In this document: positions 1 through 12,000 of the stretch, one piece after another
How the letters are laid out: each line of letters starts with the position of its first letter
How positions within the stretch are numbered: the first letter of the stretch is position 1
Source: Priapulus caudatus
Lineage: Eukaryota > Priapulida > Priapulimorpha > Priapulimorphida > Priapulidae
Reading direction: 5' to 3'
NCBI RefSeq assembly: GCF_000485595.1
Contig: NW_014577259.1
Coordinates: 298,553 to 344,719 of the forward strand
DNA length: 46,167 nucleotides
The notes under the pieces: model-generated
Told to the model about the DNA's origin: nothing
Databases searched by the model: none
Seen by the model: the letters and a program-made list of their open reading frames with translations, nothing else
Position numbers and translations under genes: made by a program

Positions 1-205
1 ATGTATGTATGTATGTATGTATGTATGTATGTATGTATGTATGTATTGTGTGCGTGCGTGTGCGTGTGTGTGCCTGTGCCTGTGCGTGTGTGTGCGTATG
101 TATTGTGTGCGTGCGTGTGCGTGTGTGTGCCTGTGCCTGTGCGTGTGTGTGCGTATGTATTGTGTGCGTGCGTGTGTGTGCGCGTGTGTGCAGGCTTGTA
201 ATTTG
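1..205. repeat. (ATGT)n and (GT)n-rich simple repeat
   Basis: The window opens with about 11 perfect ATGT units, then a GT-rich tract in which a roughly 60-bp block (TGTGTGCGTGCGTG followed by TGCCTGTGCC) is repeated nearly three times. The Cys/Val-rich open frames here are translations of the repeat and not genes. Confidence 0.95.
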
Positions 206-233
206 TATGTAAATACATGCGCGACTTTGTGTG

Positions 234-239
234 TTTATT
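234..239 (-). promoter_or_regulatory. poly(A) signal of the WDR47-like gene
   Basis: TTTATT on the plus strand reads AATAAA on the minus strand, about 26 nt past the TGA stop at 265-267. If it is used, the 3' UTR is very short (around 50 nt). Confidence 0.5.
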
Positions 240-264
240 CGTCATAGTTGGATGAGGGGTTAGG

Positions 265-3200
265 TCATCTTTGTGGAACTGACCACAGTGAGGCCCTCTT
301 ATCTACACTCGTACTGAGGAACGCCATTTCTGTTGGATGCCAGCAGGTCTGGATCACCTTGTCCTTGTGCGTGCCAACCGTTACAGTGGAAAGAGGGTGC
401 TCCAAATCACCTATACAGACACAGACGAATGAATTCATTGAAAAAATGACATTGTTTGAGCAGTAGATTAGCACGTGTAAATAGACACATCATGCACTTT
501 TGGGTAGAATTGTGAAACTGCATACACCTGCTAAATGAGTTCTTGGAGATTTTCTGATATAGTGCCAGTTGAACAGCGCCATCTGGTCTATCGTTTATGA
601 CAGCAGTGTGTATTTACAGTGATCTGGTAAGCCTAGGGGTCAGGCAATTTTTCTGTGGTCTGCATATCACTATCACCTTCAATAACCTTCAATAACATCT
701 CCAGTTTACCCGCAAAGTCATGCCGTCACATGATGTATATACATACAACTTTACACACATAGAGAATCTCACCTTGTTCGTGAAGGTTCGTGAGTGCGAT
801 CGTCTTGTCGAAGGAGCCCGTGAGCAGGTAGAAGGACCGCGGACACAGGTGCGCCGAGCGTAGCTCCGCCGCATGCGGCTGGAACGTCTGTATGACGCGC
901 GCGCCGCGTACGTCGTACAGCATGCAGCTGCCATCCTCGTGACCGGAAGCCAGCAGCCTGCCGGACTCGTCCACCGTCACTGTGCACGCGGGACTCGCTG
1001 AAACACGCAGGTTCGCGTCAGACCGACGGCTGAGCTGTGGTTGCCCTTCACACAACCCCACACTAGCTCCCCCCGGCACATGTGGCTCCCTCACATGTGT
1101 TGCGACACACTCTACAAGGCAGACGTTACCAGGCAAGTGCGATGCGATGTTACAACATACAGATGTAGTCGCTATAGGAGTGATATGATGATTAATTAGT
1201 TTGTCACGCCAGACTTACAGTACTCGTGTGAATTTCATGTGGATTCATGGGAATTTGGAAATGAGATTGTTGCGGGACAGTCAGTTCACCTGGACTTCCT
1301 CCTCCTGCTGGTCCATGGGGGGATATTTTTAGAATGAAGGTTCCTGCTCTCAGATCCCAGAAACGGACGGACCTGTCGTGCGACCCACTTGCGAACATGG
1401 CGCCACCCCACGTGCAGAGAGACAGAACATGTCCTGCAGAGAAAAGCATGGAAATGCAGCTCTATATGGTACGAAATGTCAATCGCAAATATGCTCATAG
1501 CACCATATGTGATCAGGAATGAATAATATAGATTATTCACTTTATTATTCACTCCTGATGTGATTTATATAGATATTGTCTCAATTGAATCAATATTAAA
1601 ACAACATCACAATTATAAATTAATGATTCTTAATCGTTTTCGACTCAACCCATAGTCTGGCCACCGGACTATAGCTTGGCCATACATCACTTCAGCCAGT
1701 AATGGCCCACAAAGGAAGGTCACCAAAGACCCTTGGAATGGCTTGCCAACACAGAGTCCATTGTCAGAAACACAATTATAGCAAGATAAATCTTTTCTCA
1801 TAGACTAATAACAGAAACATGGCAAAGTTACCTACGAGTTTCGCATACGCAGTGTATAACCGTATCTACAGGATGGCAGTGTATGTCTATGAGAAAAAGT
1901 CAAGATTAGACTTATTTTGTTTCTGAAAACGAGCCCAGCTTTTGGTTGTCACCCAAGGGTTAATAAGTTTCTGGGCAGCTAGCCTTTACACTAGCTTTGG
2001 CCTCTACTCTCGTTTACATGATTGGAAAGGTGTTTTTAGGGGGAAGTGCCAGAGAATTCCTACCCGTGTGGCCACTGAGAGCGTGTATCGGCGTTCCTGT
2101 ATCACAGTCGCAGATATAGATCTTACAGTCGCCCGCACCACCACTGATAAGCAGGCTGGTCTGGTTGCTGGAGTCCTGCATGAATGTGAGATCTCTCACT
2201 GCACCGTCGTGTATCCTTAGCTCCATAGGAGTGCCTACAGCGTGAAAGCTAGCTGTTACTACAGATATGGAATAAAGATCTACTATTCTATAGCTATGCT
2301 GTTACCATCAAGCTGTTAATGTAATATCACGTTACGACGTACATTGGTGCGGTATCAGCGTCATGAAGTAGACATAAAAGGGTTGCCAAGACCGTTAATC
2401 AGCTTTATCATGAAAATTATAAAACAGGAAATAAGTTATGTTTTGTTAAATGCATTGGTTAATTGTGGATTAACGTATCAGATCACTTTTACCTTACTGA
2501 CTTCAGTTATTATAAGCAACTGCAACACAGACTTTTCTGATCGAGCAAACCTCAATCAACTTTGGCAGTTTTTAATTTAAAAAAATTGCCGGTTCTGTAG
2601 ACAAGTACAGTTGCCACATACATCTATTAAAAATTTATTCCCTTTTCTAGTGAATTTTTAATCATATGCATCGCTGCTGCCATAACATTTGAAATTGTGA
2701 TACAGTAATGTACGTGGAGCAGCAAACGTGCCTGCAAAGTTATGCGTTGATGTTGTGAACCGCATCAGCTTGATAGTTTTGTCACTGGAGCCTGTGGCTA
2801 TTAGGTTCCCACAGGGACTCCATGCCAGACACGAGACGGATGATTTGTGGATCTTCTCAATTCTGTGGATCTCGGTCGCTGGAGTGGCAGCATGGGAGGC
2901 ACTGGAAATCAGCAATATGAACGGCTTGTCTATAATATGTTCTCCTTTAACTGAGACAAATCTTTGTTTCATGCTGGAAATATCATGCCTAAAGCCACCA
3001 ACAGGGGGTGGGGGTAACTCAGGATGGGGGGAGGGTCTCTACCCTGTAACCTGCCTTGTGCATAAAACTGGCAATCGCAGGCTTGACATATACCCATATA
3101 TCATGAGGTCACGAAAGGCAAGGAAGGTATAGGCAGGTGTTGGTGGTGGTGGTGGTGGTGGTGGTGGTGGTGGTAGTGGCGGTAGTGGTGGTATAGTGGC

Positions 3201-4253
3201 GGCGGTTGAGATGGCAGTGGCGGCGGCCTAGAAATAAATAAAAGGTAAGGTAAGAGTGAGGAAGAATGGGAACGCAATTACGCCCTAATTAGCAATTAAT
3301 TTAATCAGAAACAAGCACATTAGTGCAATTACAACGTATCACATTCGCCATTCAACTCGATTCTATGTGGATATATACCAAATACCTGAGGCCTGTTAGG
3401 CTGGGCATTGCGCAGATGCACAGCACCCTGGAGTTAGACCCCGTTGCATATATCTCTCCCCCGGGATGGAATGCCGCTGCTCGTATGGGCTGCTCATCCT
3501 TCAGCTCGGTCACCTTCAGGAAGGTCGTTGGATTCTCCTGTAGGACGTAAATAGCAGTTATCGAGATACGACTAGCTGGTATATCCCCGTACGCTTAGCA
3601 GGCATCCGGCTAGGCACAATATAATGTCCCCCAACACAAGAGCAGGGTAGACAAAGATAATGTAACCCAACCCTACTCTTTGTGTCTGGTTACATTATTG
3701 TGTCTAGCATCCGGCCTGTTTCATCCCTGGGCTACGTTATCGTATCTCACCTGTTATCGTAAATGCAATTACAGGTAATACAATTGTAAACACAATTCGT
3801 GTTTATTTACTATTATCGCTTACGATTTTAAACTGCTAGTGTATGTGACCGAATCCTTGTTGTAATATAACGTTACGAACATATGTTGTTGATGTTGTTT
3901 ATTGATCCCACGTCAGACGATCACGCGCGCATTCACGCTCGCACGCACGCACGCACGTACATCTACACACTATCGTAACAAGAAATATTTTTTCATAATT
4001 GCTATCTTATTCGTGTGGACATCATGTTCTAAAATAGCTTAACCTGAAACACCTGCGGCTTATGCTCAATACGGACAATCACGCACGATTTACATGCATC
4101 TTTAAGTTTCATAAAGATCATTTCACATACCTCGTCGAAGATATCATCCCTTGCCTTGAACTCTTTCTTATGCTTTGCCTTCGCCGAAGTCATCATCCCG
4201 GATTGGTGATCACTAAAAATTCGATTACCGACCAGATCAAACACTGACGACAT
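265..4253 (-). CDS. WDR47: WDR47-like WD40 beta-propeller protein
   Basis: Seven coding exons on the minus strand, in transcript order: 4253-4131, 3537-3386, 2901-2714, 2234-2064, 1433-1290, 997-773 and 410-265 (TGA at 267-265). All have AG acceptors and GT donors, phases agree throughout, and the CDS totals 1149 nt (382 residues). Exons 2-7 encode WD40 blades seen as AAAFHPGGEIYATGSNS, LAWSPCGNLIATGSSDKT, LISGGAGDCKIY, FASGSHDRSVRFWDLR, LLASGHEDGSCMLYDVRG, LLTGSFDKT and HKDKVIQTCWHP. The order and the AGDC and SCMLYD signatures are those of the C-terminal propeller of WDR47 (nemitin), a microtubule-associated neuronal protein. What is odd is exon 1: 41 residues starting at an ATG preceded by an in-frame TGA, joined in phase straight to blade 1. 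This leaves no LisH/CTLH domains. It could be an alternative short isoform, with the N-terminal exons beyond 4.3 kb, or a propeller-only paralogue. The family is secure; the start exon is moderately supported. Confidence 0.9.
3131..3232. repeat. (GGT)n microsatellite
   Basis: About 12 GGT units grade into GGTAGTGGC and GGC variants. It lies in an intron of the WDR47-like gene. Confidence 0.9.
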
Positions 4254-5420
4254 CGATCTCCATCACACTATTTGTATGGCAGACTATTATCGCACCGCTG
4301 ATACCTCGCCCTAAGTGACTGTTTATCTGCCGCACCAGATGCCAACATATATACAAGGTATCTTTTGCTATTCACGAGCATATATTTCACAGCCACTCTG
4401 TATATCTGCATAACATATGTCTACGTGCAATCGGACCCGACTCCGGGTATGCACCGCGATTGCGATAGCTTCAAGGAACGGACGATGGCCGCGTGTGCAT
4501 TAGTCACGCTGCGTCGACGGGCTGCGTCGGCGAGGAAACACCCAGGTAAACAAGCCATATGTATGCCCCTCATACGCTCGCGCGCCTCACTGCGCACGCG
4601 TACGTGACATCGTCATACCTGTACCGACGCCGAGACACGTCGATATGGATCAGTGCCTGATAGCAGGCAGGAATGGAGCACCTGAGGCGTTACGCACACA
4701 CACAACTATAGCGGCACATCACCGCGCCGCCACATGATGATGCATGCAGACATGAATGAAGGCATTAACGCTTACTGAGCCACAGCAAGACTCGGTTGCG
4801 AGACTATACATTGCCAATACACGTTCTTGTATGTAATCTTACGTACGTACGTACGCATTCCTGTGCAATCTCTCATTGTGCGAGCGTTTCATGGTCTGGC
4901 CGTTCAGCTAACTGACGCATAACGCCCTTAGCGGCTTGTTGAATGACGATGACGACACCGACGACGACGATGATGACGTGGAATCATGGAATGCATTCGC
5001 TACAGTTCCCCTCGCTACATCCTCTCAGCGCTGCACGGTTGAGCGAACCACGTCTGCGGACGACGCAATATGTATCTATAGCTCCGGAGGGAATTCGCAA
5101 AGTAAAAGGTCACCCCAATACCGTCAGTTCCGCAATCAAATTTCCAAACCCTAGTCGGCGTACGCTATAACCAATAAAACGAGAGTCGTCCCACAGTCTC
5201 CGTGTATCCGTTAGTCTGTGGTCGCCCCCTCCAACTCCGGCGCGACATCTCGCCATTAAAAATCGTACGTAAGCTCGTACGCAGGTCTACTTACACTGGC
5301 CACTGCAGCACGACGCGGGTATATTACCACTCCCTGAGAGCCGACGTAAATCTATACACAGTGCGGAAAAAATGACTCCGCCGTGTGCGCACGTGATACC
5401 TATAAATTGTAACGCACGGA
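4254..5420 (-). promoter_or_regulatory. CpG-rich upstream region of the WDR47-like gene
   Basis: This stretch has far more CG dinucleotides than its AT-rich surroundings, notably at 4430-4640 and 5000-5320, and holds no convincing coding exon. Its position just upstream of the first WDR47-like exon suggests a promoter or 5' UTR area. The Asp-rich frame near 4940 comes from a short (GACGAC)-type repeat. Confidence 0.35.
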
Positions 5421-5450
5421 CACATGAACAACGCGCCCATACATGGTGGT

Positions 5451-5545
5451 GAGTGTGGGAAAGGGAGGGCCTGCTAAGGGTGTGGGAAAGGGGGGTGTGG
5501 GAAAGGTGGGAAAGGGTATGGGAAAGGGGGGGGTGTTTGCTAAGG
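5451..5545. repeat. G-rich GTGGGAAAGGG tandem repeat
   Basis: Five to six imperfect copies of a GGGAAAGGGNGTG motif stand in a row. The G-runs could form a G-quadruplex on the plus strand. Confidence 0.7.
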
Positions 5546-5734
5546 CTAGGATATGTTTACGCCTGCGAACAGGTTTCGGGATAGGGCGGCGGGATGCATC
5601 CAATATATAGTACGTATATTTACGCGACCAAACACCTGTGTGTGCTCACGAGACTAAACACATGATTAGCTGTTTGCACACAGAATAACCTTGAGTTAGA
5701 ATTTATATAGAACTCGGCTGGTGGAGTATACGAT

Positions 5735-5818
5735 GAGGGATAGATAGCTTTGTCCACGGCCACGCCCCCGGCAGCAGGGATACACGGGGAGAGCTAGATG
5801 AGGGATAGATAGCTTTAA
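5735..5818. repeat. dispersed GATGAGGGATAGATAGCTTT repeat
   Basis: The 20-mer appears twice here, next to GCCCCCGGCAGCAGGG and TACACGGGGAG. The same arrangement recurs at 11901-12010, so this is a low-copy dispersed repeat of unknown class. Confidence 0.7.
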
Positions 5819-6466
5819 CCCATCACCCACCCACAACCCATACACCTAACACCCACTATACCCACTCACAACCCACCCCCAACCAATGCATCTACTACCA
5901 ACCACCACCTACCATCCAATACCCACCCACAACCCACGCACCTATACCACCAAATACCCACCATCTACCAACCCACTACCCACCAACAACCCATCCACAA
6001 CCCACCACCCGCACAACTCATGCACCTACCACCGGCCAAGCTATATCCAGCCACCCAGCTATCCCACTTATTCTATTATCACCTGATGAAGAGCATCAAT
6101 CCTCATGTTCCTTGATGCTAACGGTTCATCAAAGGGAAACACCATGGAATAGTTCTTTGCGTACGACTCATGACTTCTCTCCCGCAGCCAGCGCTGGTTG
6201 CCTGTCAGGGACCCGGGAAATCTCCTGTATATAAGATATTCATACATAAAGGACCAGCAAAACGTTGTCAATATATTCATACATAAATCTCTCCTTCAAA
6301 TCCAATCCAGTTATCTTCAAACGGTGTACATGACGTCGTAACACAACAGAACCACAGCGCCCCCTTATAATCACACCTGATGTCATAGTGTCACAGCGTC
6401 ACAGCATCACAGCACCTCCTACATTCACACCTGATGTCATAGTGTCACAGCATCACAGGCAAAACT
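5819..6466. repeat. duplicated segment of the SARDH intron-exon region (clean copy)
   Basis: This segment copies the layout found inside SARDH at about 16.4-18.3 kb: a CA-rich ACCCACC/AACCC tract (5819-6060), then the exon (6083-6224), then sequence ending in about two units of the 46-bp minisatellite (6370-6460). It is read cleanly here but is riddled with single-base indels in the gene. It is either a scaffold fragment placed in the wrong position or a partial duplication. Confidence 0.85.
6083..6224 (-). pseudogene. SARDH: intact but displaced copy of a SARDH exon
   Basis: The 142-nt exon lies between a TATACAG acceptor and a GTGATAAT donor and translates without breaks, including [20 protein letters not shown] and [10 protein letters not shown]. 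This is the sarcosine dehydrogenase segment that should follow the GYDIR codons at 19207. Here it sits 3 kb beyond the SARDH stop codon and cannot be spliced into that transcript in order. Its split codon (G completing AG) exactly fits the exon ending at 19207, so it is probably the true sequence of the exon that is garbled at 17525-17668. Confidence 0.85.
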
Positions 6467-6469
6467 CAG

Positions 6470-7129
6470 ACTTCATCCCCTCTTGACCTTCCGCTGGCAT
6501 CCCTTGTCTCTCGCTCAGCTTCCTTCTTCTTCTACCACCCCTCAGCTATTTTTCATGCCGCTTTTCCTCAGTCTCTCCCTCCTCTCACTCTCAGCAAGCT
6601 ATATGATATATATAATATACATATATATAGTTTTCTTTAGTCCGTACTGCATATAGCGGAAACGGTTATCGCGCATGCGCAATATCTGCCGAGAAGATTA
6701 ATATTTTGCAAAGAATATGAATTTAATATGAAGAAGACTTACCCTAGCATAGACTTATATGATAAAATTCTATCAGTAGATCTGACATAAGAAATAGGAA
6801 GAAGACCTTACATGTACCGTACGTGCTGCATATACCAGTCAGTACATGATCTGCCTACGTCTGAGCATGCGAAATATCTCACCAGAGGAGTTATATTTTG
6901 TGATAAATATGCATTTAATATCGTGATGGGGTATCTCAGCATAGATTCCTGTAATTAATTATTATCAGTACGCCTGTGTTTATAATTGAGAGAGCGCCCT
7001 AGCCTGTAGGCTGTAAAACGCAGACTTCGTGCCCTCCTGTCCCTCGCTAGAATACCTTGTCCCTCGCTCAGTCTCCTTCTTCTTCTACCCACCCCACTCT
7101 CCCTCTCAGCAAGCTATATGATATATATA

Positions 7130-7161
<32 letters not shown>

Positions 7162-7680
7162 TTTTCCTTTGTCCGCACTGCACGTCTGAAACAGTGCTCG
7201 CACATGCGCAATATCTCCCAGGAAGAGTGATATTTTGCAAAGATTATGCATTTAATATGAAGAGGGGTTATCCTAGCATAAATTTATATAATAACATTTC
7301 ATCAGTACATCTCTCCTAAGAAATAGGAAGAAGACTTTTTATGTAAGGTCCGTGCTGCATATACCAGTCAGTACATAACCTGGCTACGTTAGGGAGTTAG
7401 CGCATGCGAAATATATCAGAGGAGTTATATTTTGTGATAAATATGCATTTAATATCGTAATGGGGTATCTCAGCATAGATTCCTGTAATTAATTATTATC
7501 AGTAGGCCTGCATGTGTTTATAATTGAGAGAGCGCCCTAGCCTGTAGGCTGTAAAACGCAGACTTCGTGCCCTCCTGTCCATCGCTAGAATCCCTTGTCC
7601 CTCGCTCAGTCTCCTTCTTCTTCGACCCACCACTCTCTCCCTCTCAAAAAGCAATATGATATATTTATATATATATATCA
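6470..7680. repeat. tandem duplication of a 515-540 bp unit
   Basis: Markers recur in order: the CTCGCTCAGTCTCCTTCTTC block near 6510, 7065 and 7600; GCAAGCTATATGATATATA at 6594 and 7109, degenerate near 7647; and ATAATTGAGAGAGCGCCC near 6980 and 7520. Each unit has a pyrimidine-rich start, a TA microsatellite and a CGCATGCG-containing body. No coding capacity is seen. Confidence 0.85.
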
Positions 7681-7975
7681 CAGTGGCTACGTGTCCGGTC
7701 ATCCATTACAACGCTCCGCACAGATTCCCAAATCCACGTCACGATTAGGCCAAGCCCTCTTTCAAATCGTTGATTGTACTGGATTTTCTATTGCTTTAAA
7801 AGTTACAAAAACAATTTTTTTTGATAAAACACCTAAAGGTAAGTATATTATGGTAAAAACTTATTGTTTATTGTTTTTTACTGGAAAAAATATAGTTGGA
7901 TTCACATAAGAAATATATGACCGGACGCGTAGCCTGGGAGCTGGGCGTCCGGTAACCGGACGCGTAGCCACGGCC
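7680..7975 (+). mobile_element. MITE with GTGGCTACGCGTCCGG termini, copy A
   Basis: A roughly 296-bp element with inverted ends: GTGGCTACGTGTCCGGT on the left and ACCGGACGCGTAGCCAC on the right, flanked by TA-rich sequence. It has an extra internal palindrome CCGGACGCGTAGCC near the right end. Copy B at 15010-15309 is in the opposite orientation. There is no coding potential, so mobilisation would be in trans. The superfamily is not determined. Confidence 0.8.
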
Positions 7976-8340
7976 TATAATATAATATAATATAATATAC
8001 TCTATAACAAATTATTGAAATATAAGATAACCATGCATTTATAATAGAAATAAAAAACCTCATTTTATTCATAATTTTAATATGTATACATACATATTAT
8101 ACATAAGTATGTATATTATAACAAACCTATACATGGTAGGTATTCCTTTCCTAATTTAAGAAGGCACTTTTACGTGTATTAAAAACTTATCATATAACTT
8201 AATCATATATGATCGTTATTACGTCTATAGTAGAAATATATGTTCAGTATCACTCACCCACAAATTGTGATGTAAAGCGACAGGCAGTGATTATATTTAC
8301 CATCTACGTGTTATATTATTACAATTAATGAAACCACCAC
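7976..8340. other. AT-rich non-coding stretch
   Basis: It begins with (TATAA)n and is very AT-rich to 8340. No exon, RNA gene or regulatory motif was recognised. Confidence 0.6.
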
Positions 8341-8389
8341 ATTGATATGTTCGCTTAATCAACCAACCACCAGTAATTATGATTGCAAC

Positions 8390-8915
8390 CCTTCCCCTCG
8401 TCCCCATCTCTCTTACACATTTTGCCTCCTTTTCATTTCTCTTTCTAACTTGATTCAGTCTCCTTCCCTACCCTTTCTCTTTATCTCATTCTCCCAGTCT
8501 CCCACTTTTACTGCTACCTCCTCCCACTCCCTCTCCTCTCTCATCTCACATCTCTCGTTTCTCGTCCCTCCTCTCTCTCCCTTCTCCCTCCTTTCTCCTA
8601 ACTCGTTCTCTCTGTGTGTCTTGCTCTCTCCTTTCTCCTCTCTTTCTTTCTCTCCTATTCTCTCTTTTTCTTACTGTCTCTCTCTTCCTTTATCTCTTTC
8701 CCTTCTCTCCCTCTCTTTCTCTCTCTATTTTCCTCTCTTCCTCTCTCTCTCCCTCCTCTCTTCTCTCTCTCTCTATCCTGTCTTCTCTCATATATTGCTC
8801 TTTCTCCTTCTTCTGACTCTGTCGCTATTCTGTTATTGTCTCCTTCTCTCCTGCCTTTTCCTATTGTCTCTGTCACTATTGTCGCTATTGTCACTCTCTA
8901 CTCTGCGTTCTGCTT
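8390..8915. repeat. long pyrimidine (CT-rich) tract
   Basis: An interrupted CTCTCT/TCCCTC tract of about 500 bp just beyond the SARDH 3' end. The Ser/Leu-rich and, on the other strand, Arg/Glu-rich frames are artefacts of this composition. Confidence 0.9.
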
Positions 8916-9095
8916 CCGTTTTGGCCCCACGCAAACAAGAAAAGCATTGTCATCACAGTCATAGAAAGATTGTCTCCTGCAGAGTATCTCTTACGATAGT
9001 CTCCAAGACGTGCTGACTCGCATAAGTAAATCACTCGGGGGAATGCTAGCAGCAACATGGCATCGCTCGAACCCATCGACACGATTCTCTGAGCA

Positions 9096-12000
9096 TCAGA
9101 GTGGGGCTTTGAGCGCATCGTACATTCCTTTCACTCGCAGGTTACTGGGATCGAATGGCGACTTGCTGTGTAGTGTGGCTTTGTAGCGTGTTCCCATGCT
9201 CTCAAGCTCGTACTCACCCGACCTGGTAACACAAGGTGACCATCATGTACACACCACCTACCTACAGCTCAGCACCCACTCCGCTATGATGTGAGGTGTC
9301 TGCGTACGTTTACATACGGATGTACAATTACAGACGCCGTCGCATACTGTACTCTTCTTCAAACGTCGCAATGAGAAATGCCATTACACTAGTAGTCCTA
9401 AAAAATTGTAATTGTTCTATGACACATCCTTCTCATCTGGTATAAAATCGTCTTTATACCATTTTTTTCCGAGTCAAAATGCTCTACTACCAGACTATAG
9501 TAATGTCCACGTTTCTATTAGGAGTTGCGTACTTCTATTATCTTAACTTGTTTTTAATCAACTATTATCGTTTTAACGCTTATCTTAGTTGTTATAATGG
9601 TATATGTGTCCATTATGTTTTCAGCTTACTTTAGGAAAGCCGGGGTGACAGTACCGCCTTCTGGATGCTGTACGTAACCATAGGCCATCGACTTGCCGAC
9701 AAAAAATGCAAACTCTCCTCGTCTGACGTGGCCCACGATATCTCCATTACGCCAAATTGCCTCCAATCCTAACAGAGGTACGTGCCTGAATAGCAGAATA
9801 AAGACACAGTATCACAAACGCATTCACGTAAAAACATTTGGGTTGAAACTTCCAACAATAACGGTGCTTCTTTGTATAGCAATGGAACTTACAACGTGGG
9901 TTAATTGTGACCCAAGACTGGGTAACTGAACCAGGTTTTCCTCCAAGATTTGTCACCACGTGTCTTCAGCGACTGTCCCAACTCGAAATTGACAACCGCA
10001 TCATTGCAAGTCCTGTTGGTGCCCTAGCTATCTTCACTACCAGAGTTTTGCGCATAGCCAGTTAATGGTAAATTTGCAGTACTACCCTTTATACAGTCAA
10101 ACCTGTATATAAGTATACAGTCAACCCTGTATATAAGGATCAATTAGGAGAACCCCCACTCCCCCCAAAAAAGTATGCATAATATAGAAAGGTGTCTATT
10201 CTATTGAGGTCGTTTACCTATATAACCGCCACTCAAGAGAAATGCAGAAAGTGTGCGTTATAGTCAGGTGTCTGTTCTACAGATGAGGCCACTAACGCAC
10301 ATTTTGACTGTAAAAAATCCCTCAGCACAGCAGTGCAGACGAGCACAAAGTCATTATGGCAGCAATCAGAAATCTCTGAGATCTCAGGTGCAGCTCGCCA
10401 CGTTACTCACTCGTCAATCGTGAAGCACGCTATCCTCTTCTTCAGACCTTCTTTCTTCTGCTTCTCGATGGCCTCACGTCCGAGGAAAGGAATATCACTC
10501 TTCAGCTTGCAAGTGAAGGCCAATCCCGCTTCCAACGGGGAATCATCCGCTCTGAGGTCTGCGTGCCAATGCCGATAACCTTGGGAAACGCAGCAAAGGT
10601 TATGCAAGGTTAGGGAATGGCAGCCATGATTAAATCACTATAGTGTTACAACTGCACTTTTGTTACGATCCCACGAATTTTAAACTTGACAACAGAGAAC
10701 AATCTAGTGAGTTCTCCACAACACAAATCACAGTTTAGGGGATGCTCAGGGGTAGAAATTAACTTTTAAACACGGGAGTCCAACGGACTGGACTCCCTAC
10801 CCTCAAAAAGAGGGAGTCCGCAGTTTAAGGTTCAAAATTAAAGATATTAACAATAACGCATGTGCTTATTTTGAAGATTCATGCGGTTGCACGTCTGCCC
10901 AATTTTCTTTGGACATTAGCTGAAAAAATACGGTAATTCTGTGAGGCCGTGCTCTGGAATGAACTAGTTAGTATGGCAGAATTTTTAGAGAGTCACACGG
11001 ACTCCTGCATATAAAATAATGCAAGATGATATCCTGCATGTCAAATCAGAGAGTCCGACAGTAAATCAGGGAGTATTTGACGCCAGACTCCCGTTAATTT
11101 CGCACCCTGGATGCTCGAAGGAAAGAAAATCATGATAATCTCTAAGCACATCATTTCACAGCGTTTGAGCTGCTATGAATACATGTCAGAGGCCTTGAAC
11201 AGCACTCCACTGCTTGCCTTTCTCAATGCTGAGGGAGTCTATTGCCCGATACCCAGCGTTGCACACTCCGTACTTCTTTGCTTGCTCCATCACTGCCTGG
11301 TATACGCCCACAGCTCCCTCATTTGGCACATGCAATTCCCAGCCTGTCAAAAGGAAAAACACCGACAGAAACCATCGATTTAGTTGATCCCAACAGAGAA
11401 TACCTAGAGAGAATCTTAATCGAGAAATGCCCGTGCTGAATTAGAAAACTTTGTATAATCAAGTCGTTGCCACAGAAGTTCAGCAAAAATCTAAATTACC
11501 ACATATCTACTTCTAATCACTTATATTTGTGTACATATGAACTTACCCATTTCGCCTACAAATGAAACTCTCATAGCACGTAGCTTTATCTTTCCAATGT
11601 TTACAAGTTTGTGAGTTGAGAATGGAAAGTTCTCATTGCTTAGGTCTACATCACAAAGTGGCTGAAGAATATCTCGACTAAAAAGACAAAAACAATCTTC
11701 ACTCAGAAACGAATAACTCCTATTATTATATGACTGTCATTTTTCCCACACGCTGATTGGTCAAAACCCCTCTTATAGGTCTAAATATATTGCGATGTTC
11801 CACCGAAACCTACAGAATCCGTGCACGCGAGGTGAATATAACAGTCCAAAACCCCGTCGGGCGCCTCGCAGGTGAATATTATAATCCAGGAACCTGAAGA
11901 GCTAGATGAGGGATAGATAGCTTTATCTCCAGGCACGGAAAGATCGAGCTAGCTGAGGGATAGATATATTTATCCCAAGCACGCCCGCGGCAGCAGGGGT

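Noticed and set aside
8342-9016. 224-codon Ser/Leu-rich frame resembling a membrane protein
   Set aside because: It is the translation of a CT-rich tract. It has no domain and overlaps the last SARDH exon.
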